The notes: generated by a model not told the origin, from the sequence alone. Positions 1 through 9,405 are shown, counted from the stretch's first letter. The stretch: DNA of 64,000 nt from Pseudomonadota bacterium (GCA_023435725.1 JAEYRD010000103.1:1-64000); one strand, 5' to 3'. Made by a program: numbers and translations.

Positions 1-1103
1 ATGCGGTAGAGGTTGGCACTGATCGTGGCCGGCAAGGTTTCGAACGCGCCGTCGAAACGGATCGAGAAACGTGTCTCGCCGCGGCTGCGCCCGTTCCAGC
101 CCGCGACCAGGCCTTCGAGGCTGGCCACGAGTCCCAGCTCCTCGACGTCGGGCGGGCGCAGCCGGAACAGTGCGCCGCGCAATGTCTCCATCATGCCGGT
201 TGCGGTCCGCGCGATGCCGTCGCATTCGCTGAGCAGGGCAGGGCAGTCCTGTGCGGCGGTCTGGCGGGCGGATGACGCGAGCGCGCGGATGGCGGCCAGC
301 GACTGACCGAACTCGTCGTGCAGCTCGCGCGCGAGATGGCGGCGTTCCTCGTCCTGAAGCGCGATCAGTTTCCTGGTCAGCTCGCTGCGCTCGGCAAGCG
401 CGGTGTCGAGGCTTTCGGCGAGATGGTTGAAGACGTCGCGAACCGCGGAGAGCTCGGCGAGATCAAACGGCGGCAGCCGCGCGGTGAGGTCGTTGGCGGC
501 AATCCGCTCGAGGCCGGCGCGGATCATGCGGGTGGGGCGCAGCGCGCGCGCCAGCGCGGCATAGACCAGCGCGCACAGCAGCGGCAGTGCGATCGCAAGC
601 GCGATCATCAGGCGGCCGGCCTCGTGCCAGGCCTCCGCCGTTTGCACGGCCGGATCGACCGAGACCACGGCCTCGCCGAGCTTCACTCCGCGCACGATCA
701 CAGGCCGTGCCGCCTCGCGGCCGGGGTCGAACAGACTGCGATAGAAGGACGCGAAGACCTGCGGCGGCAGGCTCGCCGGAGTCGGTGCGCCACTACAGAA
801 TCGCTGGAGCATCTCGCCGCTCGCGCTACGGAATGCCAGACACAGGCCGGGCGTCATCACGTAGGCCGAAACGGGGTCGAGGTTCGGAAAGTCCGAGCGC
901 GGGCTGGCCACCCACTGGATCTTGCCCTGTTGCAGCTCCAGCGTCTTCGCCACGATGGCGGCCACACTGTCGATGCGCGCATGCGCCTCGCGGTCAGCCG
1001 TAACAAGGAAATAGGCGGAGATCGCGGCGAAGCAGGCGGCCGATACGGCGGCCACGCGCAACGTCAGACGGACCTTGAGATCGAACCTCGGGCGGTTCCA
1101 CAT
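1..1103 (-). CDS. Sensor histidine kinase, NarX/HisKA_3 type, C-terminus cut by window edge
   Basis: The reverse strand is open from the ATG at 1101-1103 to the window edge, giving about 367 residues. There is an N-terminal membrane segment near residues 12-30, a periplasmic sensor stretch, a second membrane segment near residues 180-200 and a HAMP-like region (RMIRAGLERIAANDLTARLP). The phospho-acceptor motif ARELHDEFGQ near residue 260 is the HisKA_3 signature of NarX/DegS-type kinases. The ATPase domain would lie beyond base 1. It is divergent from the small secreted-protein gene at 1294. The partner response regulator is not in view. The family is clear; the signal is unknown. Confidence 0.85.
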   Translation of the reverse strand, partial: MWNRPRFDLKVRLTLRVAAVSAACFAAISAYFLVTADREAHARIDSVAAIVAKTLELQQGKIQWVASPRSDFPNLDPVSAYVMTPGLCLAFRSASGEMLQRFCSGAPTPASLPPQVFASFYRSLFDPGREAARPVIVRGVKLGEAVVSVDPAVQTAEAWHEAGRLMIALAIALPLLCALVYAALARALRPTRMIRAGLERIAANDLTARLPPFDLAELSAVRDVFNHLAESLDTALAERSELTRKLIALQDEERRHLARELHDEFGQSLAAIRALASSARQTAAQDCPALLSECDGIARTATGMMETLRGALFRLRPPDVEELGLVASLEGLVAGWNGRSRGETRFSIRFDGAFETLPATISANLYR

Positions 1104-1293
1104 CGGCGGGCACCTGGCGTAAACGAAATTGTCGCTTCCGCATTAAACGGCAGAATGCAGGCGGCGCAAAGCGCTACGCGTTATTGCAGTGCAACGTCGT
1201 GAAATATTCCCGGCGCTCGCCGGGACCGGCGCTGCTGCGTGGCCTGAGGCTGCCGCCCATATTGCGGCGCTGTTCCATCACACGAGACCCCGC

Positions 1294-2166
1294 ATGCGCC
1301 GCACACGGTTGATCCTCTCTGCCTGTCTCCTCTTCGTCCTCCCGGCGGCCTATTCGCCAGCCCATGCCGAGGCCATCGGCGTTGCCATGGACGACTTCAG
1401 CTACACCGATACGTCGGCCGAGCCGGCAGACCAGACCGCCGCCCACGAGCGGCGGCTGTCGGCGTTCATGTCCACGCTCAGACGGGACATCAGCGCGGAC
1501 CAGCGCTACCGGCTCGTGCCGTCTGCTCAAGACGGCGCGGCGTTCAAGGTCATTGGCGGCATCCAGAAGACGAGCACGCTGGTGCAATGGGCCAAGGTCG
1601 CCGTGATCGACGTTGGCGCCAGGAAGATCGTGATGGACAAGCTCTACACTTTCCGCGGCGACAATGATGAATCCTGGGAGCGCGCCGAGATCTTCGTGTC
1701 CCGCGAGGTCATGGCCGCGCTCGGCACACCCGCGCCGATCGCGCTTGCCGTGTTCGATTTCGAGCTCGAGGACATGACCGCTGCTTCGGCGGCCGCTTCG
1801 GCCGCGTCCGATGTTTCGAACCTGGCCGAGGTCACCGGCAGCGTGCGAGATGCCCTCGGCCAATCCGGCCGTTACCGCATCGTCGATGTCGGCGGTGCGA
1901 GCGGCGAGGCGGCTAAGGCGCATGCCTTGCGCGATTGCGACGGCTGCGAGGCGGCCATTGCGCAAAAGCTTGGCGCGGATCAATCGCTGATCGGCGTGGT
2001 GCGGCGGGTCAGCCGCACCGAATACACGCTCGGTTTCCAGGTTCGCGATGCCAGGACCGGCGCGGTGCTCGCGCGCGGCGACAGCGGGCTGCGCATGGGC
2101 GCAGACTATTCGTGGAAGCGCGGAGCCGTGCGGCTGGTCAGCGATCGGCTGATCGAGGGACAGTAG
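1294..2166 (+). CDS. Secreted DUF2380/DUF3280-like protein
   Basis: A 290-residue protein with a classical signal peptide (LILSACLLFVLPAAYSPAHA) at its N-terminus, so it is probably periplasmic. The body contains two halves with IALAVFDFELED and a later SGRYRIVDV segment, typical of the rhizobial DUF2380/DUF3280 proteins whose role is not established. I chose the ATG at 1294 because the signal peptide begins there; an in-frame ATG 105 bases upstream would add a leader with no secretion signal. It is divergent from the sensor kinase, and the 190-base gap may hold both promoters. It ends convergently with the dehydrogenase gene. Confidence 0.75.
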   Translation: MRRTRLILSACLLFVLPAAYSPAHAEAIGVAMDDFSYTDTSAEPADQTAAHERRLSAFMSTLRRDISADQRYRLVPSAQDGAAFKVIGGIQKTSTLVQWAKVAVIDVGARKIVMDKLYTFRGDNDESWERAEIFVSREVMAALGTPAPIALAVFDFELEDMTAASAAASAASDVSNLAEVTGSVRDALGQSGRYRIVDVGGASGEAAKAHALRDCDGCEAAIAQKLGADQSLIGVVRRVSRTEYTLGFQVRDARTGAVLARGDSGLRMGADYSWKRGAVRLVSDRLIEGQ

Positions 2167-2179
2167 TCTTGTCGCTGCT

Positions 2180-3211
2180 CTAGAACGTCAGCTGCACCTT
2201 CATCGATTGGGAGCGGTCGCTGGCGAGTTCGAAGGCGGCGACCGCGTTCTCGAACGGCATGGTGGCCGTGATCAGCGGCTTGACGTCGATCAGGCCTTCG
2301 CCCATCAGCCGCACCGCGAGCTCGAACTCGGGATCGAAGCGGAAGGTACCGCGGAGCTGCAATTCCTTCGCGACGATGGAGTTGATCGGCAACGTCATCT
2401 CGCCGCCGAGGCCGAGCTGCACCAGCGTAGCGCCGGGACGGAGCACGTCGAGTGCGGTGCGGAGCGCGGCCTGGTTGCCCGAAGCTTCGAACAGCGTGTC
2501 GAACACGCCCTTGCCGGCGCGCCAGGGATCGAGTGCAGTGGCATTGGTCGCGACATTGATGGCGTGAGTGGCACCGAGTTTTCGGGCGACCGCGAGCGGT
2601 GCGTCGGCGACGTCGGTGACCACGATCTCGGCGGCGCCGCCGAAGCGCGAGACCAGGATCATCAGCGCGCCGATCGGCCCGCAGCCGGTGATCAGCACGC
2701 GCTTGCCGAGCAGGGGGCCGGCCTGCTTGCCGGCATGCAGGCACACCGCGAGCGGCTCGGCCACCGCGGCTTCGGCCAATGACAGCTTGTCTGCGATGGG
2801 AACGGCCTGCGTCGCGTCGACCGTGATGAATTCACGGAAGCCGCCTTGCACATGCGGAAAGCGCATCGCGCTGCCGAGGAAGCGCATGTCGAGGCACTGG
2901 TTCCGCATGCCTTCCTGGCAATGCAGGCACCGGCCGCACGGCTTGCTCGGATTGACCGCAACGCGCGTGCCCGGCTTGATGCCAGTGACGGCGTCACCGA
3001 CGGCCGCGACCACGCCGGCGATCTCGTGCCCGAGTGCCATCGGCTGCTGGATGCGCACGACGCCGAAGCCGCCGTGATGGTAATAGTGCAGGTCCGAGCC
3101 GCAGATACCGCCGTTGGCGATCTTGACGCGGACTTCGCCCGGACCGGGCGCCGGATCGGGGTAGCTGTCGATCCGCAGGTCCTTCGGTGCGTGGATGACG
3201 ACTGCGCGCAT
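2180..3211 (-). CDS. idnD: Zinc-dependent L-idonate 5-dehydrogenase-like alcohol dehydrogenase
   Basis: Medium-chain zinc dehydrogenase of 343 residues. The catalytic-zinc region (GGICGSDLHYY, then GHEIAG) is followed by the structural-zinc cysteines (CGRCLHCQEGMRNQC). The Rossmann motif GCGPIGALM follows. L-idonate dehydrogenases oxidise L-idonate to 5-ketogluconate. I use the ATG at 3211, preceded by a strong GAGGGAG ribosome site; an ATG 30 bases upstream lacks one. The next two genes on the same strand are an SDR and a dehydratase, so this is the last gene of a sugar-acid operon. Substrate is inferred from family and neighbours; sorbitol/threonine dehydrogenase relatives look similar. Confidence 0.8.
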   Translation of the reverse strand: MRAVVIHAPKDLRIDSYPDPAPGPGEVRVKIANGGICGSDLHYYHHGGFGVVRIQQPMALGHEIAGVVAAVGDAVTGIKPGTRVAVNPSKPCGRCLHCQEGMRNQCLDMRFLGSAMRFPHVQGGFREFITVDATQAVPIADKLSLAEAAVAEPLAVCLHAGKQAGPLLGKRVLITGCGPIGALMILVSRFGGAAEIVVTDVADAPLAVARKLGATHAINVATNATALDPWRAGKGVFDTLFEASGNQAALRTALDVLRPGATLVQLGLGGEMTLPINSIVAKELQLRGTFRFDPEFELAVRLMGEGLIDVKPLITATMPFENAVAAFELASDRSQSMKVQLTF

Positions 3212-3237
3212 GGCTTGCTCCCTCGACATTTTGCGAG

Positions 3238-4005
3238 TCACATTGCGGCGATCATGCCGCCATCGACATAGATGATCTGGCCGTTGACGTAGGTCGAGGC
3301 ATCCGACGCCAAAAAGATCGCCGCGCCCACGAGCTCGTCGGGCTTGCCCCAGCGCTTGGAGGGGATGCGGCCCATCAGCCAGTTGTTGAAGTCAGTGTTG
3401 TTGACCAGCGCCTCGTTCATGTCGGTGAGCATATAACCCGGGCCGATCGCGTTGGCCTGGATGCCATGCTGGGCCCATTCCACGGCCATCGAGCGGGTCA
3501 GGTTCTTGATGCCGCCCTTGGCCGCGGTGTAGGGCGCGATCGTGGGCCGCGCCAGCTCGCTGCCGAGCGAGCCGATATTGATGATCTTGCCGCGCTTGCG
3601 CGGGATCATGCGCTTGGCCGCCTCGCGGCCGATGACGAACGCGCTGGTGAGGTTGGTTTCGATCACCTTGCGCCACTCGTCGGTGGTGAACTCCACCAGC
3701 GGCTTGCGGTGCTGGATGCCGGCATTGTTGACGAGAATATCGACCGCGAGCCCTTCGCGGTCGAAATGCTCGAAGGCTGCGACGATCGCCGGCTCATCGG
3801 TGACGTTGAAGGCGGCGCCTTCGGCCTGGTGCCCGGCGGCGCGAAACTCGGCGACGGCCTGCTCGACGCGCTTGGGCTCGACGCCGTTGATGATCAGCTT
3901 GGCGCCGGCCTTGGCCATGCCTTCGGCAATGGCGCGGCCGAGGCCGCGGGAGGAGCCGGTCACCAGCGCGGTGCGGCCGGAGAGGTCGAAGAGGGCGGTG
4001 CTCAT
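3238..4005 (-). CDS. idnO: SDR family gluconate 5-dehydrogenase-like oxidoreductase
   Basis: Classical short-chain dehydrogenase of 255 residues. It shows the NAD(P) motif TGSSRGLGRAIA near residue 16, NNAG near residue 92, and the catalytic Ser (NIGSLGSE), Tyr and Lys (YTAAKGG). The C-terminal GQIIYVDGGMIAAM is usual for the family. Family members close to IdnO reduce 5-ketogluconate to D-gluconate, so with the adjacent idonate dehydrogenase it would form a two-step interconversion. It lies 26 bases from idnD and 12 bases from the upstream dehydratase, so the three are probably one transcript. Other SDR substrates are possible. Confidence 0.8.
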   Translation of the reverse strand: MSTALFDLSGRTALVTGSSRGLGRAIAEGMAKAGAKLIINGVEPKRVEQAVAEFRAAGHQAEGAAFNVTDEPAIVAAFEHFDREGLAVDILVNNAGIQHRKPLVEFTTDEWRKVIETNLTSAFVIGREAAKRMIPRKRGKIINIGSLGSELARPTIAPYTAAKGGIKNLTRSMAVEWAQHGIQANAIGPGYMLTDMNEALVNNTDFNNWLMGRIPSKRWGKPDELVGAAIFLASDASTYVNGQIIYVDGGMIAAM

Positions 4006-4017
4006 TTCAAGAACTCC

Positions 4018-5217
4018 TCAGGCGTTGGAACGGCGCACGGTGAGATCGCTGCGGTCGAACACCGCGGGGAGGAGGTCGACGCCGAGGCCGGGGCCTTCCA
4101 TCGGGAAGACGTAGCCATCCTTGATCGTTGGCATCGTCGTGACGAGCTCGTTGTACCAGCCCTTGTAGAAGGCGCGCACTGATTCCTGGATCAGCGTGTT
4201 GGGCTGGCTGAACGACATGTGGATGGCGGCGATGAAGCCGATCGGGCCGATGCAATCATGCGGCGCGAAGGGGCGGTGATAGGTCTCGGCCATCGCTGCG
4301 ATCTTGCGGCCCTCGGTGAGGCCGCCGGTCCAGCACAGATCCGCCATCACCACATGCATGGCGTCGCGGTCCAGCATGTCCTTGTAGGGGAAGCGCGAGC
4401 CCAGCGTCTCGCTGGCGCAGACCCAGACGTCGGTCGAGCGGGCATATTCGGCCAGCGCCTGCGGCGAGTTCATCCGGATCGGGTCCTCGTACCAGGTCGG
4501 ATTGTAGGGCTCAAGCGCGCGTGCGATCTGCTTTGCGGTCGGCAGGTTCCAGAGCGAATGGAGCTCGACCATGATCTCCATCTTGTCGCCGACGGCCTTG
4601 CGGATCTTCTCGAACGGCTCGATCGCCTGCTTCATCTGCGCGGCGGTGATGTAGAGACCCTTGTTCTCCTGTGCAGCCGGATCGAACGGCCAGATCTTCA
4701 TCGCGGAGATGCCGCTCTCGAGAAGGCTTTCGGCGAGCGCGTCGGCACGGTGCATGAAACCGTCGAGATCCTCGTAAGGACCCCTGGAGGCGCCGAGGTT
4801 CCAGTTCGCGACCGGGCTGATGTTGGTCGAGCGGACATACTGGGTGCCGGCGCAGGTGTTGTAGATGCGCTGCTTGTCGCGGCAGAGGCCGCCGAGCATC
4901 TGATGCACCGGCTGATTGCAGACCTTGCCGAACAGATCCCACAGCGCGATGTCGATCGCCGAGGCCGCGCGGTATTCGACGCCGGTCGAGGACTGCGCCA
5001 TCGGCAGGTTCAGCATGTCGCGATGAATCGCCTCGATGTGCAGGGGATTGCGGCCGAGCAGGCGGCCGGCAAAGGTGTCATGGATCTGCGCTTCGACCGC
5101 GCCTGCGCCGTAGAAGGTTTCGCCGAGACCGATCACGCCCGTGTCGGTGTGGATGCGCACCCAGATGACGTTGGAGAATTCCTCGGTGCGCAGCGTCTCG
5201 ATCGACGTGATCTTCAC
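4018..5217 (-). CDS. Mandelate racemase/muconate lactonizing-family sugar-acid dehydratase
   Basis: Enolase-superfamily protein of 399 residues. The N-terminal capping domain contains GLGETFYG and YRAASAIDIALWDLFGK. The barrel carries MKIWPFD, EIMVELHSLWN, YEDPIRM, CASETLGS and FAPHDCIGPIG, the metal-binding and catalytic segments of acid-sugar dehydratases such as gluconate/galactonate-type enzymes. Such enzymes remove water from an aldonic acid to give a 2-keto-3-deoxy acid. It is first in a minus-strand operon with the two dehydrogenases and is divergent from a GntR gene. The exact sugar acid cannot be read from sequence. Confidence 0.85.
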   Translation of the reverse strand: MKITSIETLRTEEFSNVIWVRIHTDTGVIGLGETFYGAGAVEAQIHDTFAGRLLGRNPLHIEAIHRDMLNLPMAQSSTGVEYRAASAIDIALWDLFGKVCNQPVHQMLGGLCRDKQRIYNTCAGTQYVRSTNISPVANWNLGASRGPYEDLDGFMHRADALAESLLESGISAMKIWPFDPAAQENKGLYITAAQMKQAIEPFEKIRKAVGDKMEIMVELHSLWNLPTAKQIARALEPYNPTWYEDPIRMNSPQALAEYARSTDVWVCASETLGSRFPYKDMLDRDAMHVVMADLCWTGGLTEGRKIAAMAETYHRPFAPHDCIGPIGFIAAIHMSFSQPNTLIQESVRAFYKGWYNELVTTMPTIKDGYVFPMEGPGLGVDLLPAVFDRSDLTVRRSNA

Positions 5218-5309
5218 GGCAAAAGTCCTCCCTCGCAGGCGCGTAGCGCCCGCCTTGTTGTCATTCCATGCCGCTGAATGGAGCGGGCCGGCCGCCGTCT
5301 TACCTCTGC

Positions 5310-5325
5310 TTGTAATATATCACAA
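5310..5325. promoter_or_regulatory. Probable GntR operator palindrome
   Basis: TTGTAATATATCACAA is an imperfect 16-base palindrome (arms TTGT/ACAA around ATATAT) in the otherwise GC-rich gap between the dehydratase start and the gntR start. FCD-type GntR regulators usually bind such TTGT-N-ACAA sites beside their own gene. The assignment to this regulator is an inference from position. Confidence 0.5.
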
Positions 5326-5396
5326 CATGTTTTAAGGGTGCCACAAATCAAGGCGCCACCCTGCAACGAGAGCGCGGGCTGACGGGAGAGGACGAC

Positions 5397-6164
5397 ATGG
5401 CACGGCGCAAGCGCGCGCTCGAGGTGGTGAGAAACGACGATGACGGCGAGGGCAAGCCCAGCCGGCGCAATCGTCTCAACTTCTTTGAACTCGCCTATCA
5501 GAAGATCGAGGAGCTGCTCGTCCACTGCGAGCTCAAGCCCGGACAATTCATGACGATGCTGGAACTGCAGCATATTACAGGCTTCGGGCGCACACCGGTG
5601 CATCACGCCGTCAATCGTCTCTCCGCCGATACTTTGATCATCATCCGTCCGCGTCACGGTCTTCACATCGCGCCGATCGATCTGGCGCGCGAGCGCATGC
5701 TGCTCGGCCTCCGCCGCGACATGGAGCGTTTCGTGATCCGGCTTGCGGCGGACCGCGCCAGCCTCTCGCACCGCAATCAGGCGCTGCACATCGAGCGCCT
5801 CCTGCGCGAGCGCCGCACCAGCCTGACCCTCGACGAATTCAACAGCCTCGACCGGCGCATCGACGCGCTGGTGCTGGAAGCAGCCGGCGAGCCCTTCCTG
5901 GTGCACACGATGCGGCCGTTGCACACGCTGTACCGCCGCATCGGCTACATCCATCACCGCTTCATGCCGGGGCAGGCCGAGCTATCGGGGACGATCGACC
6001 ACCATCTCGCCATTCTCAGTGCGGTCGGCGGCCGCCACGTCGAGGACGCCGTGAAGGCGAGCGATGCACTGATCGACTACATGGATTCGATGTTCACGGG
6101 CATGGAGGCAGGGATCGACCCGCGCCTGCTCGATTGCAGCATCGAGCCGCTACTCGACGCGTAA
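5397..6164 (+). CDS. GntR-family (FCD) transcriptional regulator
   Basis: A 255-residue regulator. The winged helix-turn-helix occupies about residues 28-95 (AYQKIEELLVHCELKPG, then GFGRTPVHHAVNRLS), and an all-helical FCD-like effector domain follows (RRDMERFVIRLAADRA, then DRRIDALVLEAAGEP and later HHLAIL). The ATG at 5397 is preceded by GGAGAGGACGAC, a good ribosome site. It is divergent from the dehydratase operon and followed after 24 bases by an MFS transporter, so it probably represses both directions until a sugar acid binds. The ligand is inferred. Confidence 0.85.
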   Translation: MARRKRALEVVRNDDDGEGKPSRRNRLNFFELAYQKIEELLVHCELKPGQFMTMLELQHITGFGRTPVHHAVNRLSADTLIIIRPRHGLHIAPIDLARERMLLGLRRDMERFVIRLAADRASLSHRNQALHIERLLRERRTSLTLDEFNSLDRRIDALVLEAAGEPFLVHTMRPLHTLYRRIGYIHHRFMPGQAELSGTIDHHLAILSAVGGRHVEDAVKASDALIDYMDSMFTGMEAGIDPRLLDCSIEPLLDA

Positions 6165-6188
6165 AGAGTTTTGAAGAGAGGACCAAGT

Positions 6189-7553
6189 ATGTCAACGATG
6201 GCCATGCCACAGCCGACCGCGAGCGAAGCCGCGGTTCGCTACCTGATTACGAACTACAGTCCCAAGGGCAACAAGGTCGGCTGGCTGATGATGGCCTCGA
6301 TCCTGGTCGAGGCCTGGGATCTCTATTCGATCGCCTTCGTGCTGATCTTCATCCGCGAGCAGTACAATCCTGATCCGCTGATGCTGGGCCTTGCCGCGGC
6401 CGGCACGCAGGGCGGTGCCCTCATCGGCGCGCTGCTCGGCGGCTGGCTGTCCGACAAGATCGGCCGCCGCGTGATGTTCCTGGTGACGATGGTGATGTTC
6501 ATCGTGCTCGCTCTGGCGCAGGCCTTCGTGCCCAGCGTCGGCTGGCTCGTGGTCATCCGCTTCCTGCTCGGCATTCCGCTCGGCTCGGACATCTCGACCG
6601 GCTACACCTACATCATGGAATCCATGGCCAAGGGTGAGCGCGAGGTCATGGGCAACCGCTGGCAGTTCATGTTCGCGGTCGGTGAGGTCCTCACCATCGG
6701 CGTCATCGTGATCTTCCTCCTGATCGACATGCAGCACGAGATGCTGTGGCGCGTCACGCTCGGCCTCGGCGCGGTGCCGGCGCTGATCATCCTGATCATG
6801 CGCCACGACGTGCCGGAGACGGCAGTGTGGCTGGTGCAGAAGGGGCGCTACCGCGAGGCCAAGCAGGTCGCGCGCGAGATGTTCAACGACAATCTCGACA
6901 TGCTGCCCGACCACGACGTGGAGGTGCCGAAGGTCAGCACCCGCGCGTTCCTCGCCGACCTCAAGAAGGACCCGATCCGCTGGCGCGCCACGATCTATGG
7001 CTGGATCGCCTGCTTCGCCCAAGGCAGCGAGTTCTCGACCTTCGCGTTCTACCTGCCCGTGCTCTTCGTCATGGTCGGCGTGTCGAGCGTGCTCGGCAAC
7101 AATCTGGTGACGATGGCGTTGTTCTGCTTCGCAGCCCTGTCCGGCTGGGTCGGTCCGCTCCTGACGCCGAAAATCGGTCATCGCGGCATCGCGATCGCCG
7201 GTTTCGGCATCGTGCTGGCCTCGCTCCTGGTGGCGGCTTTCGCGCTCTACACCGACAACAAGATGCTGCTGCCGTTCGCGGCCGCCGCCATGCTTTGGGG
7301 CCATTACTGGGACGCTTCGAACTGCATGACGATCCCGACCATGGTCGCCAAGCCGAAATATCGCGGCACCGCCAGCGGCTTCGCCTACATGTTCGTGAAG
7401 CTGCCGTCGTTCCTGGCGATCTTCCTGTTCCCGTCGCTGTTCGCGGCGATCGGGCAGGCCAATGCGACGCTGTTCGTTGCGATCTTCCCGCTGATCGGAT
7501 TGCTCGCCGCAATCTTCATCCTGCCGGAAGTCTACGGCTACGAGAACGACTGA
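6189..7553 (+). CDS. MFS transporter, sugar-acid/metabolite:H+ symporter type
   Basis: Twelve-helix major facilitator of 454 residues. The signature loop GGWLSDKIGRRVMF follows the second helix, and PETAVWLVQKGRYREAK lies in the central loop, as in the metabolite:H+ symporter branch. The ATG at 6189 has AAGAGAGGACC upstream; an ATG 18 bases earlier lies inside that site. It follows the GntR gene closely and probably imports the acid that the divergent operon degrades. It ends 11 bases from the convergent permease gene. Confidence 0.85.
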   Translation: MSTMAMPQPTASEAAVRYLITNYSPKGNKVGWLMMASILVEAWDLYSIAFVLIFIREQYNPDPLMLGLAAAGTQGGALIGALLGGWLSDKIGRRVMFLVTMVMFIVLALAQAFVPSVGWLVVIRFLLGIPLGSDISTGYTYIMESMAKGEREVMGNRWQFMFAVGEVLTIGVIVIFLLIDMQHEMLWRVTLGLGAVPALIILIMRHDVPETAVWLVQKGRYREAKQVAREMFNDNLDMLPDHDVEVPKVSTRAFLADLKKDPIRWRATIYGWIACFAQGSEFSTFAFYLPVLFVMVGVSSVLGNNLVTMALFCFAALSGWVGPLLTPKIGHRGIAIAGFGIVLASLLVAAFALYTDNKMLLPFAAAAMLWGHYWDASNCMTIPTMVAKPKYRGTASGFAYMFVKLPSFLAIFLFPSLFAAIGQANATLFVAIFPLIGLLAAIFILPEVYGYEND

Positions 7554-7563
7554 GGTTGCCTGC

Positions 7564-8823
7564 TTACCTGTTCGCGGCGGCCAATGCGGCGATCAGGGCA
7601 GGCGGCGTCACCAGCATTCCGAGCCTGAGAAACCGCCAGGCGCCGACTTCGATCTTCTCGCGGCGCAAAGCCACCAGCCAGAGGATCGTGGCGAGCGAGC
7701 CGGTCACCGACAAATTGGGGCCGAGATCGACGCCGATCAGGATGGCGCTGACGACCGTCGCTGGCAAATGATCGCTGGCCGCGACCGAGCCCGCGACGAG
7801 CCCGATCGGCAGATTGTTGGCGATGTTGGTGGCGATCCCCGTCGCGATGCCGACACTCCAGGCGGCTTTCGGGACCGATTGCGCGACGGCTTCGTGCAGG
7901 AGCGCACTGAGCTGCCCGATCACGCCGGTCTTGATCAGCGCTTCCACCATCACGAAAAGCCCGCCGACGAGCGGCAGCACGCTCCAGGAGACGCCCTTGA
8001 GCACGGGCAGGGGGGATTGGCGGCTGAGCAGCAGGACGATGGCGGCCGTCACAACACCGCAGATGAAGGTCGGCAAGCCCAGTTGCTTGTCCAGCGCCGA
8101 CGCCGTGACCAGCACGACGCCAATGGCGACGATGCCCACAGCCGTCAGCTTGCCGCCGCGGCCGAGCTTCGGATGCGGCACGCTGCGCGCAATCGTCTCT
8201 TCGTTCAGGGCGCGGTGCTGGGTCAGGCGCAACACGATATAGGTGAGCACGATCGAGGCGGCCGATGGCATGGCGAACAGACGCAGCCATTCAGTGAGCT
8301 GAGGCATGCGCGCGCCGAACACAACGAGATTGGCGGGGTTTGAGATCGGCAGCACGAAGCTCGCGGCATTGGCGATGAAGGCGCAGACGAACAGATAAGG
8401 TAGGGGCTTGGCGCCGGCTGCGCGCGTCGCCGCATAGACGGCCGGGGTCAGCACGATTGCGGTGGCATCGTTGGACAGCAGGACGGTCACGACGGTACCG
8501 ACCAGGAAGATCAGCAGGAACAGCCGCTGTGGCGAGCCACCCGCGTACTCCACCGCGAGGGCGGCGAGATAGTCGAACAGACCTTCGAGTCGGGCGAGCT
8601 CGGCGATCAGCATCATGCCGATGAGGAAGAGGTAGACGTCGACGCCTTTCTCAATTCCGGTCAGTGCGTCCTGCCATGGCAGGAAGCCGAGTACCACCAG
8701 GGCGCTGGCACCGATGACGGCCCAGATCGCCTCGGGCAGGCGAAACGGACGAATGATGACGCCTGCGGTCGCGGCTGCGATCATGCTCCAGGCCCAGATG
8801 GCGTCATGCGGCGCGGTCAGCAC
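7564..8823 (-). CDS. ArsB/SLC13-like anion permease
   Basis: Polytopic membrane protein of 419 residues in the ArsB/NhaD ion-transporter superfamily. It has repeated hydrophobic helices, the conserved VTVLLSNDATAIVLTP and NPANLVVFGA re-entrant motifs, and their second-half counterparts NIANNLPIGLVAG and DLGPNLSVTGSLATILW. The start is a GTG at 8821-8823. No arsR or arsC gene is adjacent, so arsenite efflux is not supported by context; it may carry another anion. Only EamA lies upstream on the same strand. Confidence 0.8.
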   Translation of the reverse strand: MLTAPHDAIWAWSMIAAATAGVIIRPFRLPEAIWAVIGASALVVLGFLPWQDALTGIEKGVDVYLFLIGMMLIAELARLEGLFDYLAALAVEYAGGSPQRLFLLIFLVGTVVTVLLSNDATAIVLTPAVYAATRAAGAKPLPYLFVCAFIANAASFVLPISNPANLVVFGARMPQLTEWLRLFAMPSAASIVLTYIVLRLTQHRALNEETIARSVPHPKLGRGGKLTAVGIVAIGVVLVTASALDKQLGLPTFICGVVTAAIVLLLSRQSPLPVLKGVSWSVLPLVGGLFVMVEALIKTGVIGQLSALLHEAVAQSVPKAAWSVGIATGIATNIANNLPIGLVAGSVAASDHLPATVVSAILIGVDLGPNLSVTGSLATILWLVALRREKIEVGAWRFLRLGMLVTPPALIAALAAANR

Positions 8824-8926
8824 GTTCGGTTCCTGATGTGAAGTCGGTTCATTCGGCAGCGATAGCGGAAGCCGACGGCGATGTCTTCCCCTGCGTCCGC
8901 AGGGCGCCCGTCGGCAAGGTTTCGTC

Positions 8927-9367
8927 TTAAAACTTCACGGCCAGCAGCACCGCGCCGGCCCCGATCATGGCGATGCCGACCCAGCCCTGGGCCGTCGGGC
9001 GCTCGCCGAGAAAGGCAAACGCGAACAGGGCCACCAGCACGACGCTGAGCTTGTCGATCGGCGCCACCAGCGTGGCGGGGCCGAGTTTCAATGCGCGGAA
9101 ATAACAAAGCCATGACGCCCCGGTTGCAAGCCCCGAGAGTATCAGGAACAGCCAGGTCTTCGACGAGACCGCCGACGGCACGGTAAACTGGCCGGTGAAG
9201 AACAGCAGCACCGAGAAGGCGAGCAGCACCACGATGGTGCGGATGAAGGTTGCCAGATCCGGATTGATGTTCTCGACGCCGACCTTGGCGAAGATCGCGG
9301 TCAGGGCCGCAAAGCAGGCGGAGAGAAGCGCCCAGGTCTGCCAGGCGGAGAGGAGGGCGGGTTTCAT
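8927..9367 (-). CDS. EamA-family small membrane transporter
   Basis: A 146-residue membrane protein with about five helices and the EamA pattern (FAALTAIFAKVGVENINPDLATFIRT, shortened here; LATGASWLCYFRALKLGPATLVAPIDKLS, then FLGERPTAQGWVGIAMIGAGAVLL). This is the single-repeat type rather than the usual ten-helix form. The ATG at 9367 starts at the first helix; longer frames run into the palindromic repeat at 9406-9493. The substrate is unknown. Confidence 0.75.
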   Translation of the reverse strand: MKPALLSAWQTWALLSACFAALTAIFAKVGVENINPDLATFIRTIVVLLAFSVLLFFTGQFTVPSAVSSKTWLFLILSGLATGASWLCYFRALKLGPATLVAPIDKLSVVLVALFAFAFLGERPTAQGWVGIAMIGAGAVLLAVKF

Positions 9368-9405
9368 GTCATATGAGCCTGTTGGAGTCTGACTGTTTCT
9401 CCACG

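Noticed and set aside
318..1202. 294-codon plus-strand open frame at the window start
   Set aside because: The opposite strand encodes a sensor kinase with a clear HisKA_3 motif and membrane segments.
6192..7304. 370-codon minus-strand open frame rich in His and Asp
   Set aside because: Shadow of the MFS transporter gene; the composition is that of an antisense reading.
7564..8823. Arsenic resistance operon
   Set aside because: Only the permease resembles ArsB; there is no arsR, arsC or arsH nearby.
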